From IMG/VR virus record IMGVR_UViG_3300044825_001895, positions 1-64,000 of that record: a DNA stretch of 64,000 bases; one strand, 5' to 3'. Made by a program: the position numbers and the translations under genes. Source of the stretch: a virus. Numbering within the stretch: position 1 is the stretch's first letter; every line of letters begins with the position of its first letter. The notes under the pieces were generated by a model, which was not told the origin of the DNA, did no database searches, and saw only the letters and a list, made by a program, of their open reading frames with translations. Shown here piece by piece: positions 1 through 5,785 of this stretch.

Positions 1-115
1 AAACACTTATGATATTAAGACTGATGAGGTAGTAGAAGAGAAACCCAATCTTCAAGATTTGCTAAGTGAGTTAAGTTCAGTAGAGGAGGGAGAGTGTGAA
101 TCCTGTGCAGTTTAA
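1..115 (+). CDS. nrdA: ribonucleotide reductase alpha subunit, C-terminal end (partial)
   Basis: The last 37 codons of an open frame enter from the left edge and stop at a TAA. The tail is acidic and ends CESCAV; a terminal pair of cysteines is the redox relay by which class I NrdA is re-reduced by thioredoxin or glutaredoxin. The start of nrdB lies inside this tail (20-base overlap), the usual nrdA-nrdB coupling in T4-like phages. Only the tail is visible, so the call rests on the cysteine motif and on the neighbour. Confidence 0.85.
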   Translation, partial: NTYDIKTDEVVEEKPNLQDLLSELSSVEEGECESCAV

Positions 116-1286
116 AATTTCTTCAACAGAAGAACCTCAAACAAACATCAAAGGAATGACCGTTTTTAACACTGAAAAAGTAGATACCAAAAAGCAACCA
201 ATGTTTTTTGGCAAACCTCTTGGAGTTCAAAGATACGATTCATACAAATATCCAATCTTCGACAAACTGACTACCCAACAACTTGGATACTTCTGGAGAC
301 CCGAAGAGGTGTCTCTCCAGAAGGATCGTGGAGATTATCAAACACTTCGTCCAGAACAAAAACACATCTATACTTCAAATCTGAAGTATCAGATTATGCT
401 TGATTCTGTTCAGGGTCGTGGTCCTGGTATGGCATTCATTCCTTATTGTTCTTTGCCTGAACTTGAGGCATGTATGGAAGTGTGGGGATTTATGGAAATG
501 ATCCACAGTCGCTCATACACATATATCATCAAAAACATTTATTCTGATCCTTCTGAGGTATTTGATACCATCATTGGCGATGAGCGTATTCTAGAACGTG
601 CTAAGAGCGTTACAGAGTCATATGATGACTTTATTCAATCAGCACAGCAATATGGTGTGTCTGATACCTGGATGCATAATCTTGAAGGAGTATCATACGC
701 AAAGGAAACAATCAATGACGTTAAACGAAAACTCTATAGAGCAGTCGCAAACGTTAATATTCTTGAAGGTATTCGCTTCTACGTTAGTTTTGCTTGTAGT
801 TTCGCCTTTGGTGAACTTAAGCTTATGGAAGGATCCGCTAAAATCATCTCTCTTATCGCAAGAGACGAAAATCAACACCTAGCACTTACTCAGAACATTC
901 TGAATAAGTGGAGAGAAGGTGATGATCCCGAAATGCAAAAGATTATGAAAGAAGAGGAAGAATGGACCTATAAGATGTTTGATCGTGCTGTAAATGAAGA
1001 AAAGAAATGGGCGGATTATCTGTTCAAAGATGGCAGTATGATCGGACTGAACGATAAACTTCTTCAACAATACGTAGAGTGGATCGCAAATAGAAGACTT
1101 AAAGCAATTGGACTAAAACCCCAATATGATATTTCAGCAAACAACAATCCACTTCCTTGGACTCAGCACTGGATTTCTTCTAAAGGTCTCCAGGTAGCAC
1201 CCCAGGAAACGGAAGTAGAATCCTACGTTGTAGGAGGAATCAAACAAGATGTTACCAAAAATACTTTCTCAGGATTCAAATTATGA
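96..1286 (+). CDS. nrdB: ribonucleotide reductase class I beta subunit
   Basis: This 396-residue protein has the length and metal-site motifs of the R2 subunit, which holds the di-iron/tyrosyl-radical cofactor and works with NrdA to make dNTPs. Visible ligands include the E-x-x-H of EMIHSRSY (about residue 134) and the second E-x-x-H of RDENQHLALT (about residue 257). The start is a GTG preceded by GAGGAGGGAGA, a strong ribosome site lying inside nrdA. The enzyme turns degraded host nucleotides into phage DNA precursors. Confidence 0.95.
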   Translation: MNPVQFKISSTEEPQTNIKGMTVFNTEKVDTKKQPMFFGKPLGVQRYDSYKYPIFDKLTTQQLGYFWRPEEVSLQKDRGDYQTLRPEQKHIYTSNLKYQIMLDSVQGRGPGMAFIPYCSLPELEACMEVWGFMEMIHSRSYTYIIKNIYSDPSEVFDTIIGDERILERAKSVTESYDDFIQSAQQYGVSDTWMHNLEGVSYAKETINDVKRKLYRAVANVNILEGIRFYVSFACSFAFGELKLMEGSAKIISLIARDENQHLALTQNILNKWREGDDPEMQKIMKEEEEWTYKMFDRAVNEEKKWADYLFKDGSMIGLNDKLLQQYVEWIANRRLKAIGLKPQYDISANNNPLPWTQHWISSKGLQVAPQETEVESYVVGGIKQDVTKNTFSGFKL

Positions 1287-1398
1287 TGAATGGTGCGAAC
1301 AGGAAATCCTGAACGCATACAGAGAGGCAGCAGAGTGTGATGAGTTTATGTTTGGAGATTATGATTATTGTAAAGAATGGTTAGGTACAAATAACTAA
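1249..1398 (+). CDS. small acidic protein, unknown function
   Basis: A 49-residue ORF overlapping the 3' end of nrdB by 38 bases. The ATG follows TAGGAGGAAT, a near-perfect ribosome site inside nrdB, which is the main reason to believe it. The product is acidic and aromatic with three cysteines (WCEQE, AAECDEF, YDYCKEW). It probably extends the nrdAB transcript and is followed at once by a terminator. I do not recognise the family. Confidence 0.65.
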   Translation: MLPKILSQDSNYDEWCEQEILNAYREAAECDEFMFGDYDYCKEWLGTNN

Positions 1399-1411
1399 TC
1401 GCACATAGATA

Positions 1412-1435
1412 GAGGAGGTTACGCCTCCTTTTTTT
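1412..1435 (+). terminator. rho-independent terminator after nrdB operon
   Basis: GAGGAGG and GCCTCC arms with a 4-base loop, followed by seven T. The start codon of the next ORF directly abuts the T run. Confidence 0.9.
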
Positions 1436-1597
1436 ATGTCTAAAAATCAACTGACTAAAGATGAAATTAAAGTTCGTGTCTTAAAGTTAAAAGATAATCT
1501 TCATAAGGATCATATTAGACCCGAAATGGATATGAAAGGACTCGCTCATAAATATCTGAACGAAGTTCTTGATATTATTGATGAGTACAGATATTAG
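1436..1597 (+). CDS. small conserved-type cyanophage protein
   Basis: A 53-residue ORF (MSKNQLTKDEIKVRVLKLKD...). It is charged, looks helical and has no membrane segment. The ATG directly follows the U-tract of the preceding terminator, and the only GGAGG upstream is in the hairpin arm 17 bases away, so translation probably depends on readthrough. It converges with the endonuclease on the other strand, their stop codons overlapping. Function unknown. Confidence 0.6.
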   Translation: MSKNQLTKDEIKVRVLKLKDNLHKDHIRPEMDMKGLAHKYLNEVLDIIDEYRY

Positions 1598-2319
1598 TCT
1601 TTTACGAAAAATATAATTCCTTCTTCTAATTGCTTTTTATATTTTTGATGTCCTATTTTATTTTCTTTTAGATAAGATACAACACTTTCCCAAGTTTTAG
1701 TTCCATCACTTACTTTTTTATTTCTTGATGTTGTAAGTGTTTTTTTATGTTCATCTGTAAGTTTTTTTCCATACATAGGATTTCCTTCTCCTTTGTACAT
1801 ATCACTTAATTTTTGTCTTACCTCTGGTCTATAAACTGGATTGTATGATTTATCTTTCATCTTTTCACTTCTCATATCACAAAATTTATCATTCTTCATA
1901 ACAACCTCATAAATTCCTGCTCGTTCGCTTACAAAAAATCTTCCCTCAATATTTGTGTTATAATAATCATCAGTCATTAGAACATCTCTTTTGAATTGCT
2001 CCATAGTTTCGTAGTAGGACATAGATTTTTTATGAGGACATAGGTAAAGTATTTCTCTTTCAAATTTATCTTTACCTATAAGTTTTACATCTTCATTCAA
2101 TTCATCACAAGAACCAAAGTAATTTTTCCAATCACTTTCTTTTGTTTTTCTCCTACCAGTTTTTTTATCTTTTCTTCTTGTCCAAAAAGATTTTTTGCCA
2201 ATATATTTTCTATTGTTTGTTAAATTTGTTATTAGATACACAAATCCCTCTATGCCTTTCGGAGCATCTACAAAATCTTCGTCATTATATTTCCAAGTCA
2301 TAGAAATACTTTCTTCCAT
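1594..2319 (-). CDS. GIY-YIG homing endonuclease
   Basis: A 241-residue protein. Residues about 25-45 (GFVYLITN...KYIGKKSF) carry the paired GIY-YIG elements of the catalytic domain. Residues about 175-195 (GEGNPMYGKKLTDEHKKTL) are a NUMOD3 DNA-binding repeat, and the C-terminus resembles an IENR/NUMOD1 helix-turn-helix. It is a free-standing mobile gene on the strand opposite its neighbours. A second Met at residue 7 is an alternative start. A minus-strand late promoter lies just upstream. Family call is firm; the target site is unknown. Confidence 0.88.
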   Translation of the reverse strand: MEESISMTWKYNDEDFVDAPKGIEGFVYLITNLTNNRKYIGKKSFWTRRKDKKTGRRKTKESDWKNYFGSCDELNEDVKLIGKDKFEREILYLCPHKKSMSYYETMEQFKRDVLMTDDYYNTNIEGRFFVSERAGIYEVVMKNDKFCDMRSEKMKDKSYNPVYRPEVRQKLSDMYKGEGNPMYGKKLTDEHKKTLTTSRNKKVSDGTKTWESVVSYLKENKIGHQKYKKQLEEGIIFFVKD

Positions 2320-2324
2320 TAAAA

Positions 2325-2334
2325 CTATTTATAC
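2325..2334 (-). promoter_or_regulatory. T4-type late promoter for the GIY-YIG gene
   Basis: On the minus strand the sequence is GTATAAATAG, 5 bases from the start codon. It matches the TATAAATA core recognised by the T4-like late sigma factor (gp55) with gp33. Confidence 0.6.
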
Positions 2335-2375
2335 TGAAAATGTTTTTAAAATTACTAAAAATTATCAATTGGTTC

Positions 2376-2404
2376 TTGACAAGACAGAAGAGTGCTCCTA
2401 TAGT
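2376..2404 (+). promoter_or_regulatory. early promoter, TTGACA-N17-TATAGT
   Basis: Perfect -35, exact 17-base spacer and a 5/6 -10 box. Predicted start near 2411, some 20 bases before the ATG at 2433. It lies inside the longer possible reading frame from 2340, which argues that the longer frame is not the gene. Confidence 0.75.
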
Positions 2405-2432
2405 GGAGGAACCTGCTTCCGAAAAGACTATT

Positions 2433-2606
2433 ATGAACGCAACGACTGAAGATATTGTTGCTCACGTTAGGTCGTGGTCTCTTGACCGTGCTGCTGATAT
2501 GAGTGTAGATAAGGAAGATGCTCGCGCCATTCTTGCTGAATTTTATGAATGGATTGAACCAGAAAGTGATGAACTTGAAATTGTTTCTCTAGAACCAGAA
2601 AGTTGA
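2433..2606 (+). CDS. small acidic protein, unknown function
   Basis: A 57-residue acidic protein (MNATTEDIVAHVRSWSLDRA...) ending in EPESDELEIVSLEPES. The frame stays open back to an ATG at 2340, but the segment between is hydrophobic and contains a strong early promoter, so I prefer the internal ATG. It is expressed from the promoter at 2376. Its stop codon overlaps the -35 box of the next promoter. No family recognised. Confidence 0.6.
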   Translation: MNATTEDIVAHVRSWSLDRAADMSVDKEDARAILAEFYEWIEPESDELEIVSLEPES

Positions 2607-2631
2607 CAGATTCTAAATAAAAACTTATAAT
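2603..2631 (+). promoter_or_regulatory. perfect consensus early promoter, TTGACA-N17-TATAAT
   Basis: Both hexamers match the sigma70 consensus at the ideal 17-base spacing. The -35 overlaps the stop codon of the preceding ORF. The predicted start (near 2638) falls within a hairpin followed by T's, so the RNA would begin inside that structure. It drives the RlpA-like gene at 2761. Confidence 0.85.
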
Positions 2632-2634
2632 GTT

Positions 2635-2662
2635 AAGATTCACAACTATGTGGATCTTTTTT
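2635..2662 (+). terminator. terminator-like hairpin at the transcription start
   Basis: AAGATTCACA and TGTGGATCTT form a 10-pair stem (one G-T) with a 4-base loop and six T's. It can end transcripts from upstream, but RNAs started at the 2603 promoter would lack most of the 5' arm and escape it. Confidence 0.65.
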
Positions 2663-2760
2663 ATTATGAGATTTTGATTGAAATTTAGAGCCGTGGAAAG
2701 TGCCCTTTGAGAAAAGGGTGTACCCCCTTTCTATACGGATGTAGAGTTCTGTAAAATTTA

Positions 2761-3123
2761 ATGCTTTTAAAAACACTTTCAATTCTTGCCATTGCCGCTG
2801 CAGGATTAGCACCCCTACAAGCAAAGGCAGCGAGCGGATGTTCCCTCGCATCACATTATGGTATTGGTGACGGATATCACGGGCAGACAACTGCCAATGG
2901 CGAAAGATACAATGCATATGGCAATTCAGTAGCACATAAATGGCTTCCTTTTGGAACTAGATTGCGGGTAACTAATCAATCTAATGGAAGAACAGTAATT
3001 GTGCGTGTTAATGATCGCGGTCCTTATGTCGCGGGTAGAGACCTTGACTTGTCTTACGGTGCATTCTCTACTATTGCTTCACCCAGTCAAGGTGTTGCTA
3101 GGATTTGCTACTCGCGGGTATGA
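2761..3123 (+). CDS. RlpA-like double-psi beta-barrel secreted protein
   Basis: A 120-residue protein. Residues 1-23 are a signal peptide (MLLKTLSILAIAAAGLAP, cleavage near AKA-AS). The rest is an RlpA-type barrel, seen in ASHYG...HGQTTANGERYN and VRVNDRGPYVAGRDLDLSYGA. RlpA proteins are septal lytic transglycosylases acting on denuded glycan strands; the conserved His and Asp are present. Here it may modify the host wall, aid lysis or be part of the virion. It has a strong early promoter and a long structured leader, and a terminator follows. Confidence 0.85.
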   Translation: MLLKTLSILAIAAAGLAPLQAKAASGCSLASHYGIGDGYHGQTTANGERYNAYGNSVAHKWLPFGTRLRVTNQSNGRTVIVRVNDRGPYVAGRDLDLSYGAFSTIASPSQGVARICYSRV

Positions 3124-3148
3124 TGACCTAAAAGTTTAATAATAAATA

Positions 3149-3178
3149 GAGGAGAGCGGTTGCTACTCCTCTTTTTTT
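3149..3178 (+). terminator. rho-independent terminator after RlpA-like gene
   Basis: GAGGAGAGC-GGTT-GCTaCTCCTC with seven T's. The next ATG begins on the base after the T run. Confidence 0.9.
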
Positions 3179-3589
3179 ATGTTTAATTTTAACTTCGGGA
3201 AGAAGAGACCAGATAAGAAGCAGATAATCCTTATAAGCGCCATACTCAGCGGTATCGTAGCGACCCTCTCCCAATGCACTGGAGCGCCCCAGGAGCGCCT
3301 CTGGGACCTCTTAGACGAGGTTCAGAGGGTTCTGTTCCCAGGCACCATAATCAATGAGGTTCTGCTTCAAGATCCTGGTGTGGTGGATAGGAGAGTTGAG
3401 CGTGATGTTGATAAAGCTATTCGTGAATATGAAAGCTTGACAAGAGACTCTGATCCACCTAGAGTACCTTTGTCGAGGTTGATAGAGAGGCCTTTAGATA
3501 CTTCTAAGTGTTATACTGAAGAGTGTAAGAAACTTGGAGGAGAAATGAGGTTATGTGCTCCATGGCTTGACACCTGTAAGAAGGAGTAG
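3179..3589 (+). CDS. small membrane-anchored protein, unknown function
   Basis: A 136-residue protein. Residues 14-32 form one hydrophobic segment (KQIILISAILSGIVATLSQC) that could be a signal anchor or lipoprotein-like segment ending at a cysteine. The rest is charged, with a cysteine-rich end (CYTEECKKLGG..CAPWLDTCKKE). The start codon abuts a terminator T run, as for the ORF at 1436. The 3' end contains the promoter of the tRNA island. No family recognised. Confidence 0.65.
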   Translation: MFNFNFGKKRPDKKQIILISAILSGIVATLSQCTGAPQERLWDLLDEVQRVLFPGTIINEVLLQDPGVVDRRVERDVDKAIREYESLTRDSDPPRVPLSRLIERPLDTSKCYTEECKKLGGEMRLCAPWLDTCKKE

Positions 3590-3595
3590 TACAAT
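3567..3595 (+). promoter_or_regulatory. early promoter entering the tRNA island, TTGACA-N17-TACAAT
   Basis: Perfect -35, 17-base spacer and 5/6 -10, embedded in the last codons of the preceding gene. It would transcribe the tRNA-Arg at 3682. The 86 bases before that tRNA hold no ORF I can support. Confidence 0.75.
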
Positions 3596-3681
3596 AATCA
3601 TATGAGCAGTGAGGGTCCAAACCTCATATAAGTCTCACCCCTCCTATGCCTCTCATAGAAGCACAAACCAGGAGGTCTCTT

Positions 3682-3755
3682 GTCTCAGTAGCTCAGTTGG
3701 ATAGAGCATCTGCCTTCTAAGCAGTTGGTCGGGGGTTCGAGTCCCTCCTGAGACG
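3682..3755 (+). tRNA. tRNA-Arg(TCT)
   Basis: GTCTCAG/CTGAGAC acceptor, GCTC/GAGC D stem, loop CTTCTAA (anticodon TCT, codon AGA), intact T arm, no encoded CCA. The outermost anticodon pair is a T-T mismatch. Confidence 0.92.
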
Positions 3756-3784
3756 TTGACTTTTTTCTTAAAAAGTTTTATAAA
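3756..3784 (+). promoter_or_regulatory. promoter TTGACT-N17-TATAAA
   Basis: 5/6 match in both hexamers with a 17-base spacer, right after the tRNA-Arg. The -10 also reads TATAAATA, the late core, so it may serve early and late. It precedes a 33-codon ORF. Confidence 0.6.
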
Positions 3785-3806
3785 TAAAACACTTAGGTCG
3801 AAAACA

Positions 3807-3908
3807 ATGTCTTACCAAATGCCCACCAAACAGATTAGTAACCTTGATTGCCGTGATTGGCATATTGAGGGTACTCCCCTGTTTGCGGATATGGAAAGAC
3901 ATATGTAA
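3807..3908 (+). CDS. possible 33-residue peptide
   Basis: A short ORF (MSYQMPTKQISNLDC...) between a promoter and a strong terminator, making a complete small transcription unit. It has no clear ribosome site. It could encode a peptide or be a small non-coding transcript. I do not recognise it. Confidence 0.4.
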   Translation: MSYQMPTKQISNLDCRDWHIEGTPLFADMERHM

Positions 3909-3932
3909 GATGTAATCCATAAAAGCAAATAG

Positions 3933-3967
3933 AGGGGAGAGAAACCAAAAGTTTCCTCCCCTTTTTT
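3933..3967 (+). terminator. rho-independent terminator
   Basis: AGGGGAG...AAAC stem closed by GTTTCCTCCCCT and followed by T's. From here to 4184 I see only a weak 30-codon ORF (4020-4112, after AGAGGAC) and no confident gene. Confidence 0.8.
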
Positions 3968-4184
3968 GTTGCTTGGACCACTTTCCTAAGTGTCCACCAA
4001 TCTCCCCACAGAGGACAAAATGGTAGTATATTACATGAGTCGGTGGGGGAACGAGACCCCAAACTGCCAAGTCCACTTTCGGAACTGGCACAAACCACTT
4101 TCCCCTCACTAGGTTCTGTGGTATTCTTAAAGGGTGGTTGAGAGACCACCAGCACCTTGACAACTCAATATTTACCACATTATT

Positions 4185-4256
4185 GGGACATTAACTCAGC
4201 GGTAGAGTATTCGGCTTTTAACCGATTAGTCCTCGGTTCGAATCCGAGATGTCCCA
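4185..4256 (+). tRNA. tRNA-Lys(TTT)
   Basis: GGGACAT/ATGTCCC acceptor, ACTC/GAGT D stem, loop CTTTTAA, T arm CTCGG/CCGAG, discriminator A. Confidence 0.95.
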
Positions 4257-4260
4257 CCTT

Positions 4261-4332
4261 GACTCTATAGTGAAGTGGTTATCACGCTACCCTGTCACGG
4301 TAGTATCACGGGTTCAAATCCCGTTAGAGTCG
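4261..4332 (+). tRNA. tRNA-Asp(GTC)
   Basis: GACTCTA/TAGAGTC acceptor, D stem GTGA/TCAC, loop CTGTCAC, discriminator G as expected for Asp. Confidence 0.95.
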
Positions 4333-4333
4333 T

Positions 4334-4376
4334 TGCTGATTTGCGCTGGATCTGATAATCCAGAATGCCGTCAGCA
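4334..4376 (+). other. nested inverted repeats between tRNA genes
   Basis: Outer TGCTGA/TCAGCA encloses inner CTGGAT/ATCCAG around a 6-base loop. It sits exactly between tRNA-Asp and tRNA-Glu. It may be a processing signal or a decayed tRNA; there is no T arm. Confidence 0.5.
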
Positions 4377-4380
4377 TTAA

Positions 4381-4452
4381 GGTCCTATCGACTAGCGGTT
4401 AGGTCATCACCCTTTCAAGGTGACGGCACGGGTTCGAATCCCGTTAGGACTA
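4381..4452 (+). tRNA. tRNA-Glu(TTC)
   Basis: GGTCCTA/TAGGACT acceptor (first pair G-T), D stem GACT/GGTC, loop CTTTCAA with stem TCACC/GGTGA, T arm CGGG TTCGAAT CCCG. Confidence 0.93.
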
Positions 4453-4455
4453 CCA

Positions 4456-4529
4456 CGGAATGTAGCTCAGTTTGGTAGAGCACTCGCTTTGGGAGCGAGA
4501 TGTCGCAGGTTCGAATCCTGTCATTCCGA
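4456..4529 (+). tRNA. tRNA-Pro(TGG), copy 1
   Basis: CGGAATG/CATTCCG acceptor, GCTC/GAGC D stem, stem CTCGC/GCGAG with loop TTTGGGA. A second Pro(TGG) gene lies at 9340. Confidence 0.95.
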
Positions 4530-4531
4530 CT

Positions 4532-4608
4532 TGGAAATGTGTGGAGCACAGGGGAGTGGAGAGTTGATCGACTCTACTGCCTGACAGGTTCGATTCCTGA
4601 ATTTCCAA
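4532..4608 (+). tRNA. tRNA-like element, anticodon arm unclear
   Basis: TGGAAAT/ATTTCCA acceptor (7 pairs) and a CAGG-TTCGATT-CCTG T arm are plain. The region between (45 bases) lacks a normal D stem and folds as AGAGT-TGATCG-ACTCT, giving a 6-base loop. A forced reading gives CGA or GAT as anticodon. It is either a degenerate tRNA or a tRNA-like RNA. Confidence 0.55.
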
Positions 4609-4614
4609 ACCAAA

Positions 4615-4687
4615 CGGGGAGTAGCTCAGTTGGTAGAGCACATGCCTGAAGAGCATGGTGTCGGTGGTTCAATTCCACCCTCTTCGA
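4615..4687 (+). tRNA. tRNA-Phe(GAA)
   Basis: CGGGGAG/CTCTTCG acceptor with two G-T pairs, GCTC/GAGC, stem CATGC/GCATG with loop CTGAAGA. Confidence 0.94.
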
Positions 4688-4690
4688 CTT

Positions 4691-4780
4691 GGGAAAGCAC
4701 CTTGGTTGGTGAGCACGACGGTGTTAGAGACGGTTCGATTCCGTCCTTTGGCAATGGTGGTTCAAATCCACCTTTTCCCA
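4691..4780 (+). tRNA. tRNA-like element with two T-arm-like hairpins
   Basis: GGGAAAG pairs with TTTTCCC and the last arm GGTGG-TTCAAAT-CCACC is a normal T arm. A second arm, GACGG-TTCGATT-CCGTC followed by CTTTGGCA, sits 25 bases upstream and looks like the 3' end of another tRNA. At 90 bases it has class II length, but no proper D and anticodon arms fit. Read as an anticodon loop, TTCGATT would give CGA (Ser). Confidence 0.5.
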
Positions 4781-4784
4781 CAAC

Positions 4785-4856
4785 GGAACCGTAGCTCAGT
4801 GGTAGAGCACTCGGCTGATAACCGAGCGGTCACAAGTTCAAATCTTGTCGGTTCCA
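4785..4856 (+). tRNA. tRNA-Ile(GAT)
   Basis: GGAACCG/CGGTTCC acceptor, GCTC/GAGC, CTCGG/CCGAG with loop CTGATAA. Confidence 0.96.
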
Positions 4857-4860
4857 CCTT

Positions 4861-4949
4861 GGAAGTGTGGCAGAGAGGTCTAATGCAGTGGATTGCTAAT
4901 CCGCCGATGTCTTTATAGGCATCCGTTGGTTCGAATCCAACCACTTCCG
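4861..4949 (+). tRNA. tRNA-Ser(GCT)
   Basis: GGAAGTG/CACTTCC acceptor, loop TTGCTAA, and a class II variable arm pairing GATG(T) with (G)CATC. Discriminator G. Confidence 0.95.
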
Positions 4950-4952
4950 TTT

Positions 4953-5026
4953 GGCAGTATAGCTCAGTCTGGCAGAGCACGGGTCTCATATGCCTATGGT
5001 CGATAGTTCAAATCTATCTACTGCCT
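4953..5026 (+). tRNA. tRNA-Met(CAT), copy 1
   Basis: GGCAGTA/TACTGCC acceptor, GCTC/GAGC, loop CTCATAT. The anticodon stem is weak (two G-T pairs and one mismatch). Ile(CAT, lysidine-modified) cannot be excluded. Confidence 0.82.
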
Positions 5027-5027
5027 T

Positions 5028-5098
5028 GTGTCGTTAGCCTAGTGGTAAGGCATCGGTTTGTGGAACCGACTAGATGGGTTCAATTCCCATACGGCACC
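5028..5098 (+). tRNA. tRNA-His(GTG)
   Basis: GTGTCGT/ACGGCAC acceptor, GCCT/AGGC, TCGGT/ACCGA with loop TTGTGGA, discriminator C. The base before the gene is T, so the His-specific G-1 is not encoded there. Confidence 0.93.
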
Positions 5099-5100
5099 CC

Positions 5101-5172
5101 GCCCTTATAGTTCAGTGATAGAACGCATTCTTGGTAAGAATGAGGCCGTGAGTTTGATTCTCACTAAGGGCT
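5101..5172 (+). tRNA. tRNA-Thr(GGT)
   Basis: GCCCTTA/TAAGGGC acceptor, GTTC/GAAC, CATTC/GAATG with loop TTGGTAA. It abuts the next tRNA with no spacer. Confidence 0.95.
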
Positions 5173-5243
5173 TGAGAAATCGTCTAATGGTAGGACACCT
5201 CCCTTTGAAGGAGTTTATCTAGGTTCGAGTCCTAGTTTCTCAG
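5173..5243 (+). tRNA. tRNA-Gln(TTG)
   Basis: TGAGAAA/TTTCTCA acceptor, D stem GTCT/GGAC, loop CTTTGAA, T arm CTAGG/CCTAG. Confidence 0.92.
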
Positions 5244-5246
5244 CCA

Positions 5247-5318
5247 GTTGGGTTAGTCTAATGGTAAGATGCAGGTCTCCAAAACCTTGCGATGGGGGTT
5301 CAAATCCCTCACCCTTCG
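5247..5318 (+). tRNA. tRNA-Trp(CCA)
   Basis: Loop CTCCAAA, D stem GTCT/AGAT and T arm GGGGG/CCCTC are in place. The acceptor GTTGGGT/ACCCTTC has two adjacent T-T mismatches near the end, unusual for a working tRNA. Confidence 0.75.
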
Positions 5319-5324
5319 CCAAAT

Positions 5325-5396
5325 ACCCTGGTAACTCAGTGGAAGAGTGCTTCGCTACGAACGAAGAAGACGGTGGTTCAAATCCCCCTCAGGGTG
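5325..5396 (+). tRNA. tRNA-Arg(ACG)
   Basis: ACCCTGG/TCAGGGT acceptor, ACTC/GAGT, CTTCG/CGAAG with loop CTACGAA. The T stem has one mismatch. Confidence 0.9.
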
Positions 5397-5397
5397 C

Positions 5398-5426
5398 TTG
5401 ACAAATCTAAAAGGATTTGCTACTAT
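5398..5426 (+). promoter_or_regulatory. promoter of the tmRNA gene, TTGACA-N17-TACTAT
   Basis: Perfect -35 with a 17-base spacer; the alternative -10 TATATA is 3 bases further on. It lies between tRNA-Arg and the tmRNA acceptor piece, giving the tmRNA its own start near 5433. Confidence 0.7.
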
Positions 5427-5432
5427 ATACAA

Positions 5433-5491
5433 TGTTCAAGAGGATGCAAAGTCTGTTGCTTCGGACTGGGGTTCGATTCCCCACACTTCCA
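5433..5491 (+). ncRNA. ssrA: permuted two-piece tmRNA, acceptor piece
   Basis: The piece ends in a T arm (TGGGG-TTCGATT-CCCCA), then CACTTCC and discriminator A. CACTTCC pairs over all seven positions (two G-U) with GGGGGTG at the start of the coding piece downstream, so the gene is circularly permuted: the 3' part precedes the 5' part, separated by a 6-base intervening segment (5492-5497). Alpha-cyanobacteria have this arrangement. The 5' end is set by the promoter only. GAGGATGCAA (5440s-5450s) can also pair with the coding piece. Confidence 0.85.
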
Positions 5492-5497
5492 TTTCGA

Positions 5498-5671
5498 GGG
5501 GGTGCATTGGTTTCGACGGGGTGGTAAGGTTGTATCTGTTGACGGAACAAACAAACAAACGCAAACAACATTGTTGCATTCTCTCGCAGTAATACTACTG
5601 CCCTTGTTTAGAGGGACGGGGTGATAACGGCCCTGTAAAGAAAGCGTTACGGGCAGTGAAATGCTGCCTTT
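5498..5671 (+). ncRNA. ssrA: permuted two-piece tmRNA, coding piece with tag ORF
   Basis: It opens with GGGGGTGCATTGGTTTCGAC, the tmRNA acceptor/D-loop signature. tmRNA rescues ribosomes stalled on broken mRNA and tags the nascent peptide. The tag frame (5561-5611) encodes ANNIVAFSRSNTTALV then TAG. The first nine residues resemble picocyanobacterial tags (ANxIVSFSR...), but the end is ALV, not the usual AA seen by ClpXP. Downstream, GCCCTGTAA/TTACGGGC and GGCAG/CTGCC give pseudoknot-like helices. The 3' end is taken as the base before tRNA-Leu. Confidence 0.88.
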
Positions 5672-5745
5672 GTCTGGTTGATGGAACTGGTATACATACT
5701 TGCCTTAGAAGCAAGGTTTTGCAGGTTCGAATCCTGTACCGGACA
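5672..5745 (+). tRNA. tRNA-Leu(TAG) with short variable loop
   Basis: GTCTGGT/ACCGGAC acceptor, Leu-like D arm (GGAACTGGTATAC), CTTGC/GCAAG with loop CTTAGAA. The variable region is only GTTTT, whereas bacterial tRNA-Leu normally has a long class II arm. Confidence 0.85.
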
Positions 5746-5746
5746 C

Positions 5747-5775
5747 TTGACAATCAAACTTAAATAGTTTATGAT
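5747..5775 (+). promoter_or_regulatory. promoter TTGACA-N17-TATGAT
   Basis: Perfect -35, 17-base spacer, 5/6 -10. It re-initiates transcription for the second half of the tRNA island beginning with tRNA-Gly. Confidence 0.78.
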
Positions 5776-5785
5776 TGTCTTATAA

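Noticed and set aside
2340-2432. N-terminal extension of the 57-residue protein
   Set aside because: The segment contains a near-perfect early promoter and no ribosome site before the upstream ATG.
4020-4112. 30-codon ORF after AGAGGAC
   Set aside because: Isolated and composition-neutral, with no promoter close by; left as a note only.
4157-4186. TTGACA before tRNA-Lys as a promoter
   Set aside because: Any -10 at 16-18 bases (TATTGG or similar) is poor and would place the start inside the tRNA.
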